Of a stretch of DNA of 64,000 bases, positions 51,444 to 61,008 are shown piece by piece. The notes below the pieces were generated by a model. It was given only the letters and a program-made list of their open reading frames with translations, was not told the DNA's origin and did not search any database. A program made the position numbers and the translations under genes. Source of the stretch: Butyrivibrio sp. NC2007 (GTDB taxonomy: Bacteria; Bacillota; Clostridia; Lachnospirales; Lachnospiraceae); NCBI RefSeq assembly GCF_000421405.1, contig NZ_ATWY01000009.1, positions 62,001-126,000 of the forward strand, written 5' to 3'. The first letter of the stretch is position 1. Every line of letters starts with the position of its first letter.

Positions 51444-53399
51444 CTAATTCTTCTCCCTTATAAGGCCGCTCTCAAACGCCTTTAAAAGATCTTTAAGATC
51501 ATCGATCTGTTTCTGAAGGCCCTTTCCTATATCAGTATCCTGTACGAGGATCCTCTTCTTGGTCTTCTCGGTGATCTGGATGGTAGGTGTATTCTCTTTT
51601 CCCTTAACAAAAGGCTTGTGCTGGGCAAGCGCCAGATGGTGGGAGTTGAAGATCAGCGTGTAGCCTGCAATTCCTGTCTGCTCATGGTAGGCTTTGGAGA
51701 TTCCGCCGTCGATAATATAGAGCTTGCCACCGGCCTTAACGGGGCTCTCACCCTTGGCGGTCTTAACCGGAACATGGCCGTTTATGATGTGCGCCCATTC
51801 AGGGTCAAGGCCGAACTCTTTGAGGATCTTGTCTGCGTAAGGCTCCATGCCTGAAAATTTGTAATAGGGGTTGAAGTTCTCCTTGGTGAGCTCTTTTTCC
51901 TGTTTAAGGAACATGCGCTCAAAGGTTGTAATCTTGTCTTTTCCGAAAAGAGGAGAATATGGGCCGCACCAGAGATACCACATGAGGTCCACTGCATCCT
52001 GCTTCTCCTTCGGATAATCCCTGCTATCGAGGAAGAACGCATCGTGGGCCTTCTTGTTGATGTAGTCCATAAGCTCTTTTCCCATAAAGCTTCCGTCGGA
52101 AGTGGTCATGGGCACAAAGTTTCCGCTCTCGTCCATGGGAATGCAGCCGTGATAAAGAAGGTTCTCGTTGACGATCCTGTACATTCCACCGTGGGAGTAT
52201 AAAAACTGCACGTGCTTTATAAGGAGCTGCGAGTGCATGAAGGAAAATCTCAGGGTCCTGATGAGGGTCTCTTCTGCTTCTGTGAGCTTGTAAGGGTCCT
52301 TGGGATCTATGGTTGGGAAGTTTGTGTCGTTGAGCTTATAGGTCTTTTCCTCGATGGTGACTTCGCCCTTGTCGTAATCGATCTTGTCCAAAAGGAGCCT
52401 GAATTCAAGGCCGTACTCGGGGTGCTTTTCGATGAGCTGACCTTCGAGTTTGAGCTGGATGATGCTGATGGCCTTGCACATCTTGGCGGCGAGCTTGGGA
52501 TTTACTGCGTCGTACTTGTTCTCATCAAGGATGTGAGTTTTGAAGCACTCGCACGGGTCATCGCCGTAGACTTCCGCTGCGAACATGGAGAGGGGACGAA
52601 GGTTGATGCCGTACCCGTCTTCAAGCGCATCGAAGGTGTTGTAGCTAGTTCCTATGCGAAGTACGTTGGCTATGCATGCTGTATTTCCGCAAGCTGCGCC
52701 CATCCAGTCAATGTCGTGGTTGCCCCACTGGATGTCGACATCGTGGAAGTTCATAAGTTCTTCCATTACAAGGTCGGGCCTTGCTCCTCTGTCAAAGATA
52801 TCTCCGATGATGTGAAGGGAGTCGATGGTCAGGTTCTGGATCAGCTCGCAGAGGGCGATGATGAACTCGTCCGCAAAATCGATCTCGATGATACCGTTTA
52901 TGATCTCGCTGTAATAGAGCTTCTTGTTGAAGTCGTTCATGTCAAGGTGAAGGAGCTCGTCGATGGCGTAGGCGTAGTCGGCGGGCATCTTCTTGCGGAC
53001 CTTGGATCTTGTGTACTTGGAGCTGACAACACGGCAAATAGAGATAAGCCTGTTTATGGTTATCTTCTGATGCTCCTGGAGGTCCTTCTGGGTATAGGTC
53101 TCGTCATGCCTTATTTCATCAATTACTTCTCTGGGATAATAGATTAGATTTGCGAGCTGAAGCTGCTCGGCCTCAGTCATCTGATTGCCAAAGGTCTCTT
53201 CGATCTTGGCTCTTATGATACCGGAAGAGCTCCGAAGCAGGTGTGAGAAGGCTTCGTACTCTCCGTGTATATCGGAAAAGAAATACTCGGTTCCCTTGGG
53301 AAGCGCACAGATAGCGCGAAGATTGATGATCTCCGCTGCAGCCTTCCTGGAATTGGGAAACTCCTTGCTAAGTAGACGCAGATACTCGATATTCTTCAT
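51444..53399 (-). CDS. fbp: Fructose-1,6-bisphosphatase class III
   Basis: A 651-residue gluconeogenic enzyme of the Firmicutes-specific class III (metallophosphatase fold). FFSDIHGEYEAF, IGDIFDRGARPD and WGNHDIDWMGA hold the metal ligands; INGHVPVKTAKGESP lies near the C terminus. It converts fructose-1,6-bisphosphate to fructose-6-phosphate in the cytoplasm. Monocistronic. Confidence 0.96.
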   Translation of the reverse strand: MKNIEYLRLLSKEFPNSRKAAAEIINLRAICALPKGTEYFFSDIHGEYEAFSHLLRSSSGIIRAKIEETFGNQMTEAEQLQLANLIYYPREVIDEIRHDETYTQKDLQEHQKITINRLISICRVVSSKYTRSKVRKKMPADYAYAIDELLHLDMNDFNKKLYYSEIINGIIEIDFADEFIIALCELIQNLTIDSLHIIGDIFDRGARPDLVMEELMNFHDVDIQWGNHDIDWMGAACGNTACIANVLRIGTSYNTFDALEDGYGINLRPLSMFAAEVYGDDPCECFKTHILDENKYDAVNPKLAAKMCKAISIIQLKLEGQLIEKHPEYGLEFRLLLDKIDYDKGEVTIEEKTYKLNDTNFPTIDPKDPYKLTEAEETLIRTLRFSFMHSQLLIKHVQFLYSHGGMYRIVNENLLYHGCIPMDESGNFVPMTTSDGSFMGKELMDYINKKAHDAFFLDSRDYPKEKQDAVDLMWYLWCGPYSPLFGKDKITTFERMFLKQEKELTKENFNPYYKFSGMEPYADKILKEFGLDPEWAHIINGHVPVKTAKGESPVKAGGKLYIIDGGISKAYHEQTGIAGYTLIFNSHHLALAQHKPFVKGKENTPTIQITEKTKKRILVQDTDIGKGLQKQIDDLKDLLKAFESGLIREKN

Positions 53400-53591
53400 A
53401 ATATCCCCCGTTGACGATTTGATATTGTGATGGGCGATAGTTCGCCCTTTACGCGATATTGTATCTCAATTATCTATTCGAAAACGTTTACTGGTCTTTG
53501 AGTCTGGTCAAGTTTTCTCGTTATCTTTTTGTCGGGCCTGGGGTTGGGGTTCTTGGGCAGGCATTTCATGCCTGTGTTTGCTGGGCGAGAT

Positions 53592-54227
53592 TTAGGACTT
53601 CTTGCCGGTCTTGCAGATGTCCTTGAGACAACACTCTGCACAGTTCGGGCGTCTGGCGATGCACACTGCTCTGCCGTGATCAACGAAGCGATGGCAAAGA
53701 CCGTTGCCTTCTTCAGGCGGAATGATCTTCCACAGCTCTTTTTCCACCTTGGCAGGTTCCTTGATATTGTCAACAAGCCCAATGAGGTTGCAGAGTCTGA
53801 TGCAGTGGGTATCAGTGACGATAGCAGGCTTGCCATATACATCGCCGAGAACCAGGTTTGCACTCTTCCTGCCAACTCCCGGGAGCTTAAGAAGCTCTTC
53901 CATGGTATCCGGAACCTTGTCGTTATAGGTTTCATGCAGCATCTTCATGCATGCGGAAATATCCCTTGCCTTGGAATTACCAAGACCACAGGGCCTTACG
54001 ATTTCTTCAATCTCTTCCACCGGTGCCTTGGCTAGTGCCTCAATGCTCGGGAACTTCTCATACAGGAGCGGGGTTATCATATCCACTCTCTTGTCCGTGC
54101 ACTGCGCTGCAAGCCTTACGCTCACCAGCAGCTGCCACGCCTTGTCATATGCCAGTGTGCAATTGGAATCCGGATATTCTTTTTTTAGTCTCTCGATTAC
54201 CTCGAGAGCAAGCTTCTTCTTAGTCAT
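53592..54227 (-). CDS. nth: Endonuclease III
   Basis: A 211-residue DNA glycosylase/AP lyase for oxidised pyrimidines. The helix-hairpin-helix LPGVGRKSANLVLG contains the catalytic Lys; VTDTHCIRL holds the catalytic Asp; the C-terminal Cys-x6-Cys-x2-Cys-x5-Cys set binds a [4Fe-4S] cluster. A GGGGACG-family repeat pair lies 15 bp upstream of the ATG. Confidence 0.95.
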   Translation of the reverse strand: MTKKKLALEVIERLKKEYPDSNCTLAYDKAWQLLVSVRLAAQCTDKRVDMITPLLYEKFPSIEALAKAPVEEIEEIVRPCGLGNSKARDISACMKMLHETYNDKVPDTMEELLKLPGVGRKSANLVLGDVYGKPAIVTDTHCIRLCNLIGLVDNIKEPAKVEKELWKIIPPEEGNGLCHRFVDHGRAVCIARRPNCAECCLKDICKTGKKS

Positions 54228-54241
54228 AGCTTAATGATAAT

Positions 54242-54302
54242 GAACCCCGGGGACGGAGTCAATGGCTCATTTTTTGAGCCCTAGGGACGGAGTCAGTGGC
54301 TC
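54242..54302. repeat. GGGGACG-family repeat pair
   Basis: 27-bp units at 54242-54268 and 54276-54302, 34-bp period, each followed by ATTTTTTG. They lie just upstream of nth. Confidence 0.9.
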
Positions 54303-54311
54303 ATTTTTTGA

Positions 54312-54819
54312 TTTTCTACCCATATGGTCAGAAGTGGCCTATGGGCGTAGAAAGCCAAGGAGAGGAAATTTGCATAAGGGGTTATTTTCTACCTATACAG
54401 ATAAAAGTAGCCTGTGGGCGTAGAATGCCCTGAGTTTTTTTCTACCTATATTTGAAAAAGTTCTCCGTTGGCGTAGAAAAAAGAGGTATTCAAATTATAA
54501 CAGGAAATCCCTTCTACTTATATTGTGAAAAGTGTCTTATGGGCGTAGAAAATCTTTGATTCTGAGATTTTATATATATATGAGTCTAACCGGGGCTAAG
54601 TTATGGAAAATAAAGAGGATTGAAAAGCTTGATTATTGATTTTTCTATATATAGTTAAAAAAGTTGTCTTGGGGTATGGAAAGTTGTTGGCAAGCCAGAA
54701 TGGGTTTCTATATATATGAGCAAAAGTAAGCATAGGGCATGGAAATAAGGCTATCCAAAGTTTTTGTGCAAATTTATTTTCTATGTATATCAAGCAAACT
54801 CATTGCAGGGTATAGAAAA
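54312..54819. repeat. Array of eight diverged hairpin units (TTTCTAC...GTAGAAA type)
   Basis: Units of about 41-43 bp begin at 54312, 54385, 54438, 54512, 54568, 54641, 54705 and 54777 (spacing 53-74 bp). The first four read TTTCTAC...GGGCGTAGAA. The last ones drift to TTTCTAT...GGGTATAGAAA or ATGGAAA, keeping the stem through paired or G-U-compatible changes. Middle segments and spacers are not conserved. No gene flanks it closely on the array side. Confidence 0.85.
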
Positions 54820-54912
54820 TATGGCAGACAAAAGTTTTTGAACAAAATCTTTGAATTGATAGTCATGCGTCAACTCACTTTTTAGCTTTGAGCATGACTT
54901 TCATAAAAAAGG

Positions 54913-54941
54913 GAGTCATAGAGAACCGTCCCCGTTGACTC
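54913..54941. repeat. Single GGGGACG-family unit
   Basis: A 29-bp GAGTCA...TGACTC unit with core AGAACCGTCCCC ends 10 bp before the stop codon side of the DUF6171-like gene, so it is at that gene's 3' end. Confidence 0.88.
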
Positions 54942-54950
54942 CCTAACAGC

Positions 54951-55199
54951 TTACCACTTCTTGGCCGGGCATCTTGCGCCGTCAGCCAGTGCCCTTATCT
55001 CAACATAGCACCCACACTTAAGGCAGGTAGCATCAAGAAGGTTGTCACAGCTCTTGCACTGTGACAACCTCTTTTCATATTTCTCATCAGAAGCCTTCTC
55101 ATCATCTGACATCAGGCTTCTTGTCTTCTCTAGCTGTGATTTGATGTCCTCATTGCCCGCCATGTCGCGCAACAGGCATCTCTTGCAGCTGTTATCCAT
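54951..55199 (-). CDS. DUF6171-like Cys-rich small protein
   Basis: An 82-residue protein with CKRCLLRDM at the N terminus and two more pairs, CKSC and CLKCGC, plus a final Cys in ARCPAKKW. It probably binds zinc. It resembles the DUF6171 family of Lachnospiraceae, with no known function. AAAGGAAC precedes the ATG. Confidence 0.78.
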   Translation of the reverse strand: MDNSCKRCLLRDMAGNEDIKSQLEKTRSLMSDDEKASDEKYEKRLSQCKSCDNLLDATCLKCGCYVEIRALADGARCPAKKW

Positions 55200-55244
55200 A
55201 TATTACATGTTCCTTTCTATTCGCAGAATCGGTGAACCGGCGAG

Positions 55245-55354
55245 GAGTCAAAGAGAACCGTCCCCTTTGACTCCCCCATTGACTCATAATGAGTCAAAGT
55301 GAAACGTCCCCGGTGTCTCAAAATGAGTCAAAGTGAAACGTCCCCGGTGACTCA
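55245..55354. repeat. GGGGACG-family block supplying the clpB stop codon
   Basis: Units at 55245-55273, 55291-55319 and 55325-55353 (the last two at 34-bp period) with a partial end between. The TGA stop of clpB (complement of 55352-55354) is formed at the edge of the last unit. Confidence 0.92.
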
Positions 55355-57946
55355 TCCCTTCACTGCGCTTGCGACAAGTTCTCCACCTTGTACGTCAAAC
55401 TCAATTATATCATGAGGAGCTACCCTGTCTTCAAGGATCAGCTTTGCTGAAAGCGTCTCAACATATTTCTGCACGAATCTCTTAAGAGGTCTTGCGCCGT
55501 AGATCGGGTCGTAAGCGTTGTCGATGACAAACTGCCTTGCAGCAGGAGTCAGGCGAACGCTGATTTCTCTGTCGGCAAGTCTCTTGTTAAGGTCATCAAC
55601 GATGAGGCCTACTATGTTTCCGATGTTGTCCTTGGTCAGAGGCTTGAACATGATTATCTCATCAAGTCTGTTGAGGAACTCAGGCCTGAAGTGTCCGCGC
55701 AGATCATCCATAGTCATATTCTCAGCATCCTCGCTGATGGTTCCGTCATCCCTGATTCCATCAAGCAGGTACTGGGCGCCAATGTTTGAAGTCATGATAA
55801 GGATAGTGTTCTTGAAGTCCACAGTCCTGCCCTGAGAATCCGTAACACGTCCGTCATCCAGGATCTGAAGAAGCACGTTAAAGACATCCGGGTGAGCCTT
55901 CTCGATCTCATCGAAAAGAACTACCGCATAAGGCTTACGTCTTACAGCTTCTGTCAGCTGGCCACCTTCCTCATATCCAACATATCCGGGAGGTGCTCCG
56001 ATAAGTCTGGACACGGAAAACTTCTCCATGTACTCACTCATATCAATTCTGACCATGTTGTTCTCATCATCAAAGAGCGCCTGTGCCAGCGACTTGGCAA
56101 GCTCTGTCTTACCAACACCTGTAGGTCCGAGGAACAGGAATGAACCGATTGGCTTACTAGGATCCTTGATGCCTGCCTTGGATCTCATGATTGCCTCAGA
56201 AACCTTGGTTACAGCATCGTCCTGACCGATGACACGATGATGAAGTTCATCTGCCAGATGCAGAGTCTTGTTCCTCTCACTCTCAGTCAATTTATTTACA
56301 GGAATTCCGGTCCATCTGCTGATGATACCTGCAATCTCCTCATCGGAAACTCTCTCATGCACAAGCGAAGTCTCATTCTCGCCGGCCTTAGCCGCCTCCT
56401 CAGCCTCCTCCAGCTGCTTCTTAAGAGCAGGGAGCTTTGCATACTGAAGCTCTCCGGCCTTCTCGTAATCACCGTCTCTCTGGGCAATCGCAATCTCAGA
56501 ATTTATGGTATCTATCTGCTCACGCATTGCAGCAAGCTTATCAACCGCCTGCTTCTCATTGTCCCACTGAGCCTTCCTGGTATCGAACTCCTCACGCAGC
56601 TCCGAAAGCTCTTTCTGCAAATTCTTAAGACGCTCAATGCTTAAGGAGTCATCCTCTTTCTTAAGAGCCGCCTCCTCGATCTGCATCTGCATGATCTTAC
56701 GATTCATCTCATCGAGCTCCGCCGGCATTGAATCCATCTCGGTCTTGATCAGCGCGCAAGCCTCATCCACCAGGTCTATAGCCTTATCCGGAAGGAACCT
56801 GTCCGAAATATATCTATTCGAAAGAACCGCAGCACTCACCAGCGCAGAGTCCATGATCTTTACTCCGTGAAAGACCTCGTACCTCTCCTTAAGGCCCCTC
56901 AAGATACTTATGGTATCCTCAACGGTAGGCTCGTCCACCATAACCGGCTGGAAACGTCTCTCAAGGGCAGCATCCTTCTCGATGTACTGCCTGTATTCGT
57001 TCAGCGTCGTTGCGCCGATACAGTGAAGCTCGCCCCTTGCCAGCATAGGCTTAAGCATGTTGCCCGCATCCATTGCGCCGTCGGTCTTACCTGCGCCAAC
57101 GATCAAATGCAGCTCATCTATGAAAAGAATGATCTCACCATCCGACTGTTTTACATCCTCAAGGACGGCCTTGAGCCTCTCCTCAAACTCGCCCCTGTAC
57201 TTGGCTCCGGCCACCAGAGCGCCCATATCAAGGGAAAAGATCTTTTTGTCCTTGAGCGCTGTCGGAACATCGCCACTGGCTATTCTCTGAGCAAGTGCTT
57301 CTACAACCGCAGTCTTACCAACACCTGGCTCACCGATGAGTACAGGATTGTTCTTAGTCTTCCTCGACAAAATCCTGATGACATTACGGATCTCAGTATC
57401 TCTGCCAATTACAGGATCGAGCTTCTGACGTCTGGCCTTCTCAACCAGTTCTGTTCCGTACTTATTCAGAGTATCGTAAGTCGCCTCCGGATTATCCGTT
57501 GTCACATTTCTGTTGCCACGAACCTCAGACAGCACCTGAAGGAATCTGTTCCTGTCAATTCCGAACTGCGCCAAAAGCTCTTTTACCGCCTTGTTAGGCT
57601 TCTTGATCACAGCCATGAACAAATGCTCAACGGAAACATAGGAATCTCCAAGTGCTTTGGCCTCATCCTCAGCGGACAGCAGCGCCTTATTAAGGTCAGC
57701 GCCGATATACGGCTGGCCTCCGGATACCTTGGTTCTCTTGCCGATAGCCTCTTCTATCCTCATGATAAAAGACCTTGTGTCGACCCCCATACGCTCTACA
57801 AGCTTGGCAATTAAGCTATCCTCAATTGTCATGAGAGAATATAGAAGGTGTTCCTGTTCAATTTCCTGATTGCCGTACTCAACCGCAACCTTCTCACAGT
57901 TCTGCACGGCTTCAATTGATTTCTGGGTAAACTTCTGTATATTCAT
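55352..57946 (-). CDS. clpB: ClpB disaggregase (Hsp104 family)
   Basis: An 864-residue AAA+ chaperone that threads aggregated proteins with DnaK. N domain (1-150), first Walker [10 protein letters not shown], a coiled middle domain (about 400-530), second Walker [10 protein letters not shown], and pore loop GYVGYEEGG. The start ATG at 57944-57946 follows AGGAG by 5 bases; a GTG two codons earlier is too close to that site. Controlled by a CIRCE operator over its promoter. The normal end is followed at once by repeat DNA, which provides the stop codon. Confidence 0.96.
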   Translation of the reverse strand: MNIQKFTQKSIEAVQNCEKVAVEYGNQEIEQEHLLYSLMTIEDSLIAKLVERMGVDTRSFIMRIEEAIGKRTKVSGGQPYIGADLNKALLSAEDEAKALGDSYVSVEHLFMAVIKKPNKAVKELLAQFGIDRNRFLQVLSEVRGNRNVTTDNPEATYDTLNKYGTELVEKARRQKLDPVIGRDTEIRNVIRILSRKTKNNPVLIGEPGVGKTAVVEALAQRIASGDVPTALKDKKIFSLDMGALVAGAKYRGEFEERLKAVLEDVKQSDGEIILFIDELHLIVGAGKTDGAMDAGNMLKPMLARGELHCIGATTLNEYRQYIEKDAALERRFQPVMVDEPTVEDTISILRGLKERYEVFHGVKIMDSALVSAAVLSNRYISDRFLPDKAIDLVDEACALIKTEMDSMPAELDEMNRKIMQMQIEEAALKKEDDSLSIERLKNLQKELSELREEFDTRKAQWDNEKQAVDKLAAMREQIDTINSEIAIAQRDGDYEKAGELQYAKLPALKKQLEEAEEAAKAGENETSLVHERVSDEEIAGIISRWTGIPVNKLTESERNKTLHLADELHHRVIGQDDAVTKVSEAIMRSKAGIKDPSKPIGSFLFLGPTGVGKTELAKSLAQALFDDENNMVRIDMSEYMEKFSVSRLIGAPPGYVGYEEGGQLTEAVRRKPYAVVLFDEIEKAHPDVFNVLLQILDDGRVTDSQGRTVDFKNTILIMTSNIGAQYLLDGIRDDGTISEDAENMTMDDLRGHFRPEFLNRLDEIIMFKPLTKDNIGNIVGLIVDDLNKRLADREISVRLTPAARQFVIDNAYDPIYGARPLKRFVQKYVETLSAKLILEDRVAPHDIIEFDVQGGELVASAVKG

Positions 57947-58005
57947 AAACACTCCTCTCCGCAGGCAAAATGGATTTCCTGCTCTGTGTTTGTTGTTCTA
58001 TTCTT

Positions 58006-58034
58006 TGTATAACACAAATTAGCACTCTCGTCAA
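58006..58034 (-). promoter_or_regulatory. Promoter of clpB
   Basis: On the minus strand TTGACG, exactly 17 bases, TATACA. The -35 box lies within the CIRCE element, so a bound HrcA repressor would block RNA polymerase. Confidence 0.85.
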
Positions 58035-58045
58035 GAGAGTGCTAA
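58019..58045. promoter_or_regulatory. CIRCE operator (HrcA binding site)
   Basis: TTAGCACTC, nine bases, GAGTGCTAA: a perfect match to the CIRCE consensus, upstream of clpB. HrcA represses heat-shock genes through this palindrome. Confidence 0.96.
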
Positions 58046-58128
58046 TTATAATTTCTTCTTATCGTTAAAAATGTATGCCCTAGGGTAGCATTTTCTATTA
58101 CTGAAGGCATAAAATCACATTTTCAACA

Positions 58129-59409
58129 TCAATCCTTCCCTTTAACCATCGGCACAACTGATCCGCCGTAGGGAATCACATAAACCTTCTTATCCGTGAA
58201 ATCAACGCCGGACACAAACTCCGCAGCATCAGTAAACGCCTCCATACCCATAGGCCCTGTCGTATCGCCGTCAATAGTGGTGAGAATCCTGCACTCTCCC
58301 TTCCTCAGGTTCTCGACAGTCAGGTAAAAGATAAATCCGCCGATGGTGAAGTCTGCGCGAAGAGCCTCATCGAGTCTGCCTTCCTTAAGAGGCGCAAGCC
58401 ACGCTGTGTAGTCGGGAGCTCCGCATCCTTCAGGGCACTTACAGAGCCAGAGCATCTGTCCGCCTTCCTTCATGGCTCTCATGCCGTTGAGCATGCCCTT
58501 GCAGCCCTGATACAGGTTCATGTCCTTGGGCGCTCCGCCGCTGCTGACGATGACAATGTCAGCTTCCTCGTCGATCCACTTCTCGTAACACTTCTTTTGG
58601 AAAAGACAGCTCTCCTTCCACGCTTCGTATAGGTCTCCGCCAAAGAGTCCGCTGTACCTGCCACTTGTAGCAACCACGATATTGATGCCGTAAGTCACTT
58701 CCACCAGAGCCGCAGCCTCGTTCATGTCCTCGTTGATAGGATTATTATCCAAAAGAGCGCATCCAACCCTGGGGTCTGAATGAGCAAGCTTGGGATCCAG
58801 CGCCCTCTGATGGTTCTGACGTATAGTCTGCCTTGAAGCAACTCCCGGCAGGATGTTCTTTCTTCCGCCGCCAAAGCCTGCCATCATGTGATGAACAGTT
58901 CCTCCGACCACGATGACTTTTCTGCCAACAACCAAAGGATTGACGCGCACATCTGTGCCTCTTGAAGTCTGTCCGACAAGTACACATTCACCATCGCAGT
59001 CATGATCCACAACCGTAACATTCTGATACATGTAGGAGCCTGCGATTATCTCTTTTTCCTGTTCAGAAGATTTCCTGTGAGTACCAAGTGCGATTAACAC
59101 GCAGATGTTTTCAAAAGGAACAGCACAAGTATCATGAAGATAATGCCCCAGGAGAGTCACTATATCTCCCTGGTGCATCCAGCTCCTGGTGATATCTGAT
59201 ACCACTATCGTAATCTCATCACCTGCCGAAATCTTCTCGCGAAGCGGTGCAGAAGCAATTGCCCCCTCCTCGACGCATAGCCTGAAAGCCTCTGAAACAT
59301 CCTCTATCTCAGGCATCGGATCCGGGTTTAAAAACTCAATGGACTTCGCGCCCTTGATCTCAATATCCACCACTTCAGTTCCGTATTTCAAACTAACAGA
59401 TTTATCCAT
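58129..59409 (-). CDS. LarA-family nickel-pincer hydroxyacid racemase
   Basis: A 426-residue homologue of nickel-dependent lactate racemase. Residues known in Lactobacillus plantarum LarA are present at nearly the same numbers: Asp72 and Arg75 (SDITRS), His111 (GTHRK), His174 (VHHMMAGF), cofactor-attachment Lys184 (GGGRKN) and nickel ligand His200 (RQNHQ). LarA-type enzymes exchange the configuration of 2-hydroxyacids using a nickel-pyridinium pincer made by LarB/C/E, which are not in this window. Its ATG is 14 bp past the EcfT stop, so it is the last gene of a T-box-controlled ECF operon. That suggests an amino-acid-derived hydroxyacid, for example indolelactate, rather than lactate; this is inference. 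Confidence 0.9.
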   Translation of the reverse strand: MDKSVSLKYGTEVVDIEIKGAKSIEFLNPDPMPEIEDVSEAFRLCVEEGAIASAPLREKISAGDEITIVVSDITRSWMHQGDIVTLLGHYLHDTCAVPFENICVLIALGTHRKSSEQEKEIIAGSYMYQNVTVVDHDCDGECVLVGQTSRGTDVRVNPLVVGRKVIVVGGTVHHMMAGFGGGRKNILPGVASRQTIRQNHQRALDPKLAHSDPRVGCALLDNNPINEDMNEAAALVEVTYGINIVVATSGRYSGLFGGDLYEAWKESCLFQKKCYEKWIDEEADIVIVSSGGAPKDMNLYQGCKGMLNGMRAMKEGGQMLWLCKCPEGCGAPDYTAWLAPLKEGRLDEALRADFTIGGFIFYLTVENLRKGECRILTTIDGDTTGPMGMEAFTDAAEFVSGVDFTDKKVYVIPYGGSVVPMVKGKD

Positions 59410-59422
59410 AACTTTCTCTCAC

Positions 59423-60193
59423 TCACAAAACAGTTTTAAAAACAACAACAGCCACTATAAGCGCAACCAGCACCAGAACAGTGACCACATCCCTTACAGC
59501 AAAAGGATACTCCTTGTAACCGCTCTTATAGCCCCTAAGTTCAAACCCTCTCATCTCCGCAGACATAGCAGATACATCTACCTTCTTAAGACTTGATACC
59601 AAAAGAGGCACGCACAGCGGCGCAATAAGCCCCAGCTTCCTGAAGATGTTTTTTGTATCAAAATCCACGCCTCTGGCCTTCTGCGCATCCTGAATGTCGT
59701 GGAACTCAGTTGCAAATATCGGCACAAACCTGAACGCAGTGGTAACAATAAACGCATATCTGTAGGGCAGATGAAGCCTTTTTACCAGCGCATTGCAAAG
59801 ATCATTCATACGGGTGATCGCGAACAACAGCATCAGAGGAAGCATCGCTGCGATAACTCTAAGTGACAAGAGCAGTGCACTCTTAAGGCCGCCGGTCGTA
59901 AACAGCACCACGCCTCCGATAACCAGAAGGGGACTTCCGTCTCTTACGAAAAAGAGCTGTATCACGAACATAATAAGTCCCAGGATCATCAGGTTTCTCG
60001 TAAGGAAAAGAGCTCTCTTAAAAAGCCCGGCTGTTGCAGAAATCAAGATCATCGCCACGATAAACAAAACTTCCGCAAAAACATTCTCACACAGTATTGC
60101 TGCGATTCCATACATAAAAGCCGCAGCCAGTTTGGTCACAGGATTTAACTTATGAAGAAAGCTATCTCCCGGCACATAGTTCAAAAGATTCAT
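59423..60193 (-). CDS. ecfT: ECF transporter transmembrane component EcfT
   Basis: A 256-residue membrane protein with about five helices. The two coupling motifs are KARGVDFDTKN and SAEMRGFELRG (the second an A-to-M variant). It links the ATPases to the substrate-binding protein. ATGA overlap with the upstream ATPase gene. Confidence 0.92.
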   Translation of the reverse strand: MNLLNYVPGDSFLHKLNPVTKLAAAFMYGIAAILCENVFAEVLFIVAMILISATAGLFKRALFLTRNLMILGLIMFVIQLFFVRDGSPLLVIGGVVLFTTGGLKSALLLSLRVIAAMLPLMLLFAITRMNDLCNALVKRLHLPYRYAFIVTTAFRFVPIFATEFHDIQDAQKARGVDFDTKNIFRKLGLIAPLCVPLLVSSLKKVDVSAMSAEMRGFELRGYKSGYKEYPFAVRDVVTVLVLVALIVAVVVFKTVL

Positions 60194-61008
60194 AACGCGC
60201 CTCCCTTCTGAGCTTTCCCTCGAAGGGCGTCAAGCATCTCTTCAATAGTAAACACATCCTTAAACTCATCCCCAAAGCGAAGCGCCAGCTCAGGTATCTG
60301 CGCTGGGAGCACTCTGGCCTTTTTAAGGACGTCGACATTTTTCATCATCTCTTTTGTAGGACCCTGTCCCAGGATCTCGCCATGGTTGAGTACGATGACA
60401 CTCTTTGCATAGGACTGGACCAGCTCCATATCATGACTGACCATTAGGACCGTTACGCCCTTTTCCACATTGAGCCTTGTGACATAATCCATGATGCGGA
60501 TACACTCAAGGTAATCAAGTCCTGTCGTGGGCTCATCGAGAATAAGCAGCTCGGGCTCGCAGGCAATCACTCCGGCAAGTGCAATCCTCTGTCTCTCTCC
60601 GCGGCTTCTTGAAAAGGGGAACCACTCAGGGTCAAGTTTAAAGGTCTCAAGGACCTGCTCTGTGCGATCTTTGATCCTATCCTCAGACCACCCTTGCGCC
60701 TTCATGGAAAAAGCTATCTCATCCCTTACAGTGTTTTCGCAGATCTGTCTGTCGGGATTCTGGAAAAGAAATCCACAGTCCCTTGCAAGTGTACTCGAAG
60801 GGGTCTGTAAAGTGTCTTTTCCATTAAGGTAAACATGACCTTTGGTTGGATGCAAAAGGCCGTTGGTAAGGCGGCTTATGGTGCTCTTACCTGCACCGTT
60901 GGCACCGATCAGCGCCACAAAACCTCCCTTTTCGATGCGGAAGTTTAAGTCTTTTAAAATAGGTCTTTTCTCGGAGTATCCGAAACTAACATCTTCAAAA
61001 CGTATCAT
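60190..61008 (-). CDS. ECF transporter ATPase EcfA2-type
   Basis: A 272-residue ABC ATPase: Walker A GANGAGKST, Q-loop FLFQNPDRQI, Walker B LLILDEPTTG. The signature motif is unusual, SRSRGERQR in place of LSGGQ. Overlaps the neighbouring ATPase gene by ATGA. Confidence 0.92.
   Translation of the reverse strand: MIRFEDVSFGYSEKRPILKDLNFRIEKGGFVALIGANGAGKSTISRLTNGLLHPTKGHVYLNGKDTLQTPSSTLARDCGFLFQNPDRQICENTVRDEIAFSMKAQGWSEDRIKDRTEQVLETFKLDPEWFPFSRSRGERQRIALAGVIACEPELLILDEPTTGLDYLECIRIMDYVTRLNVEKGVTVLMVSHDMELVQSYAKSVIVLNHGEILGQGPTKEMMKNVDVLKKARVLPAQIPELALRFGDEFKDVFTIEEMLDALRGKAQKGGAL

Larger units (their letters stand above)
54228..54950. other. Gene-free repeat-rich region between nth and the DUF6171-like gene
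   Basis: A 723-bp stretch without a credible gene. It contains a GGGGACG-family pair (54242-54302), eight diverged hairpin units (54312-54819) and one GGGGACG-family unit (54913-54941). AT content rises sharply compared with the flanking genes. Confidence 0.85.

Noticed and set aside
52212-53147. Long plus-strand reading frame (311 codons) opposite fbp
   Set aside because: Lies wholly antisense to a well-matched fbp gene and its product has no family features; codon shadow.
54596-54793. 65-codon minus-strand frame within the hairpin array
   Set aside because: Made of repeat units, low complexity and without a ribosome site.
54312-54819. Possible CRISPR array
   Set aside because: Repeats diverge from unit to unit, spacers vary from about 10 to 33 bp, and no cas gene is nearby; the units are hairpin elements.
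56867-57814. Plus-strand reading frame (315 codons) opposite clpB
   Set aside because: Antisense to ClpB, no ribosome site and no recognisable domain.
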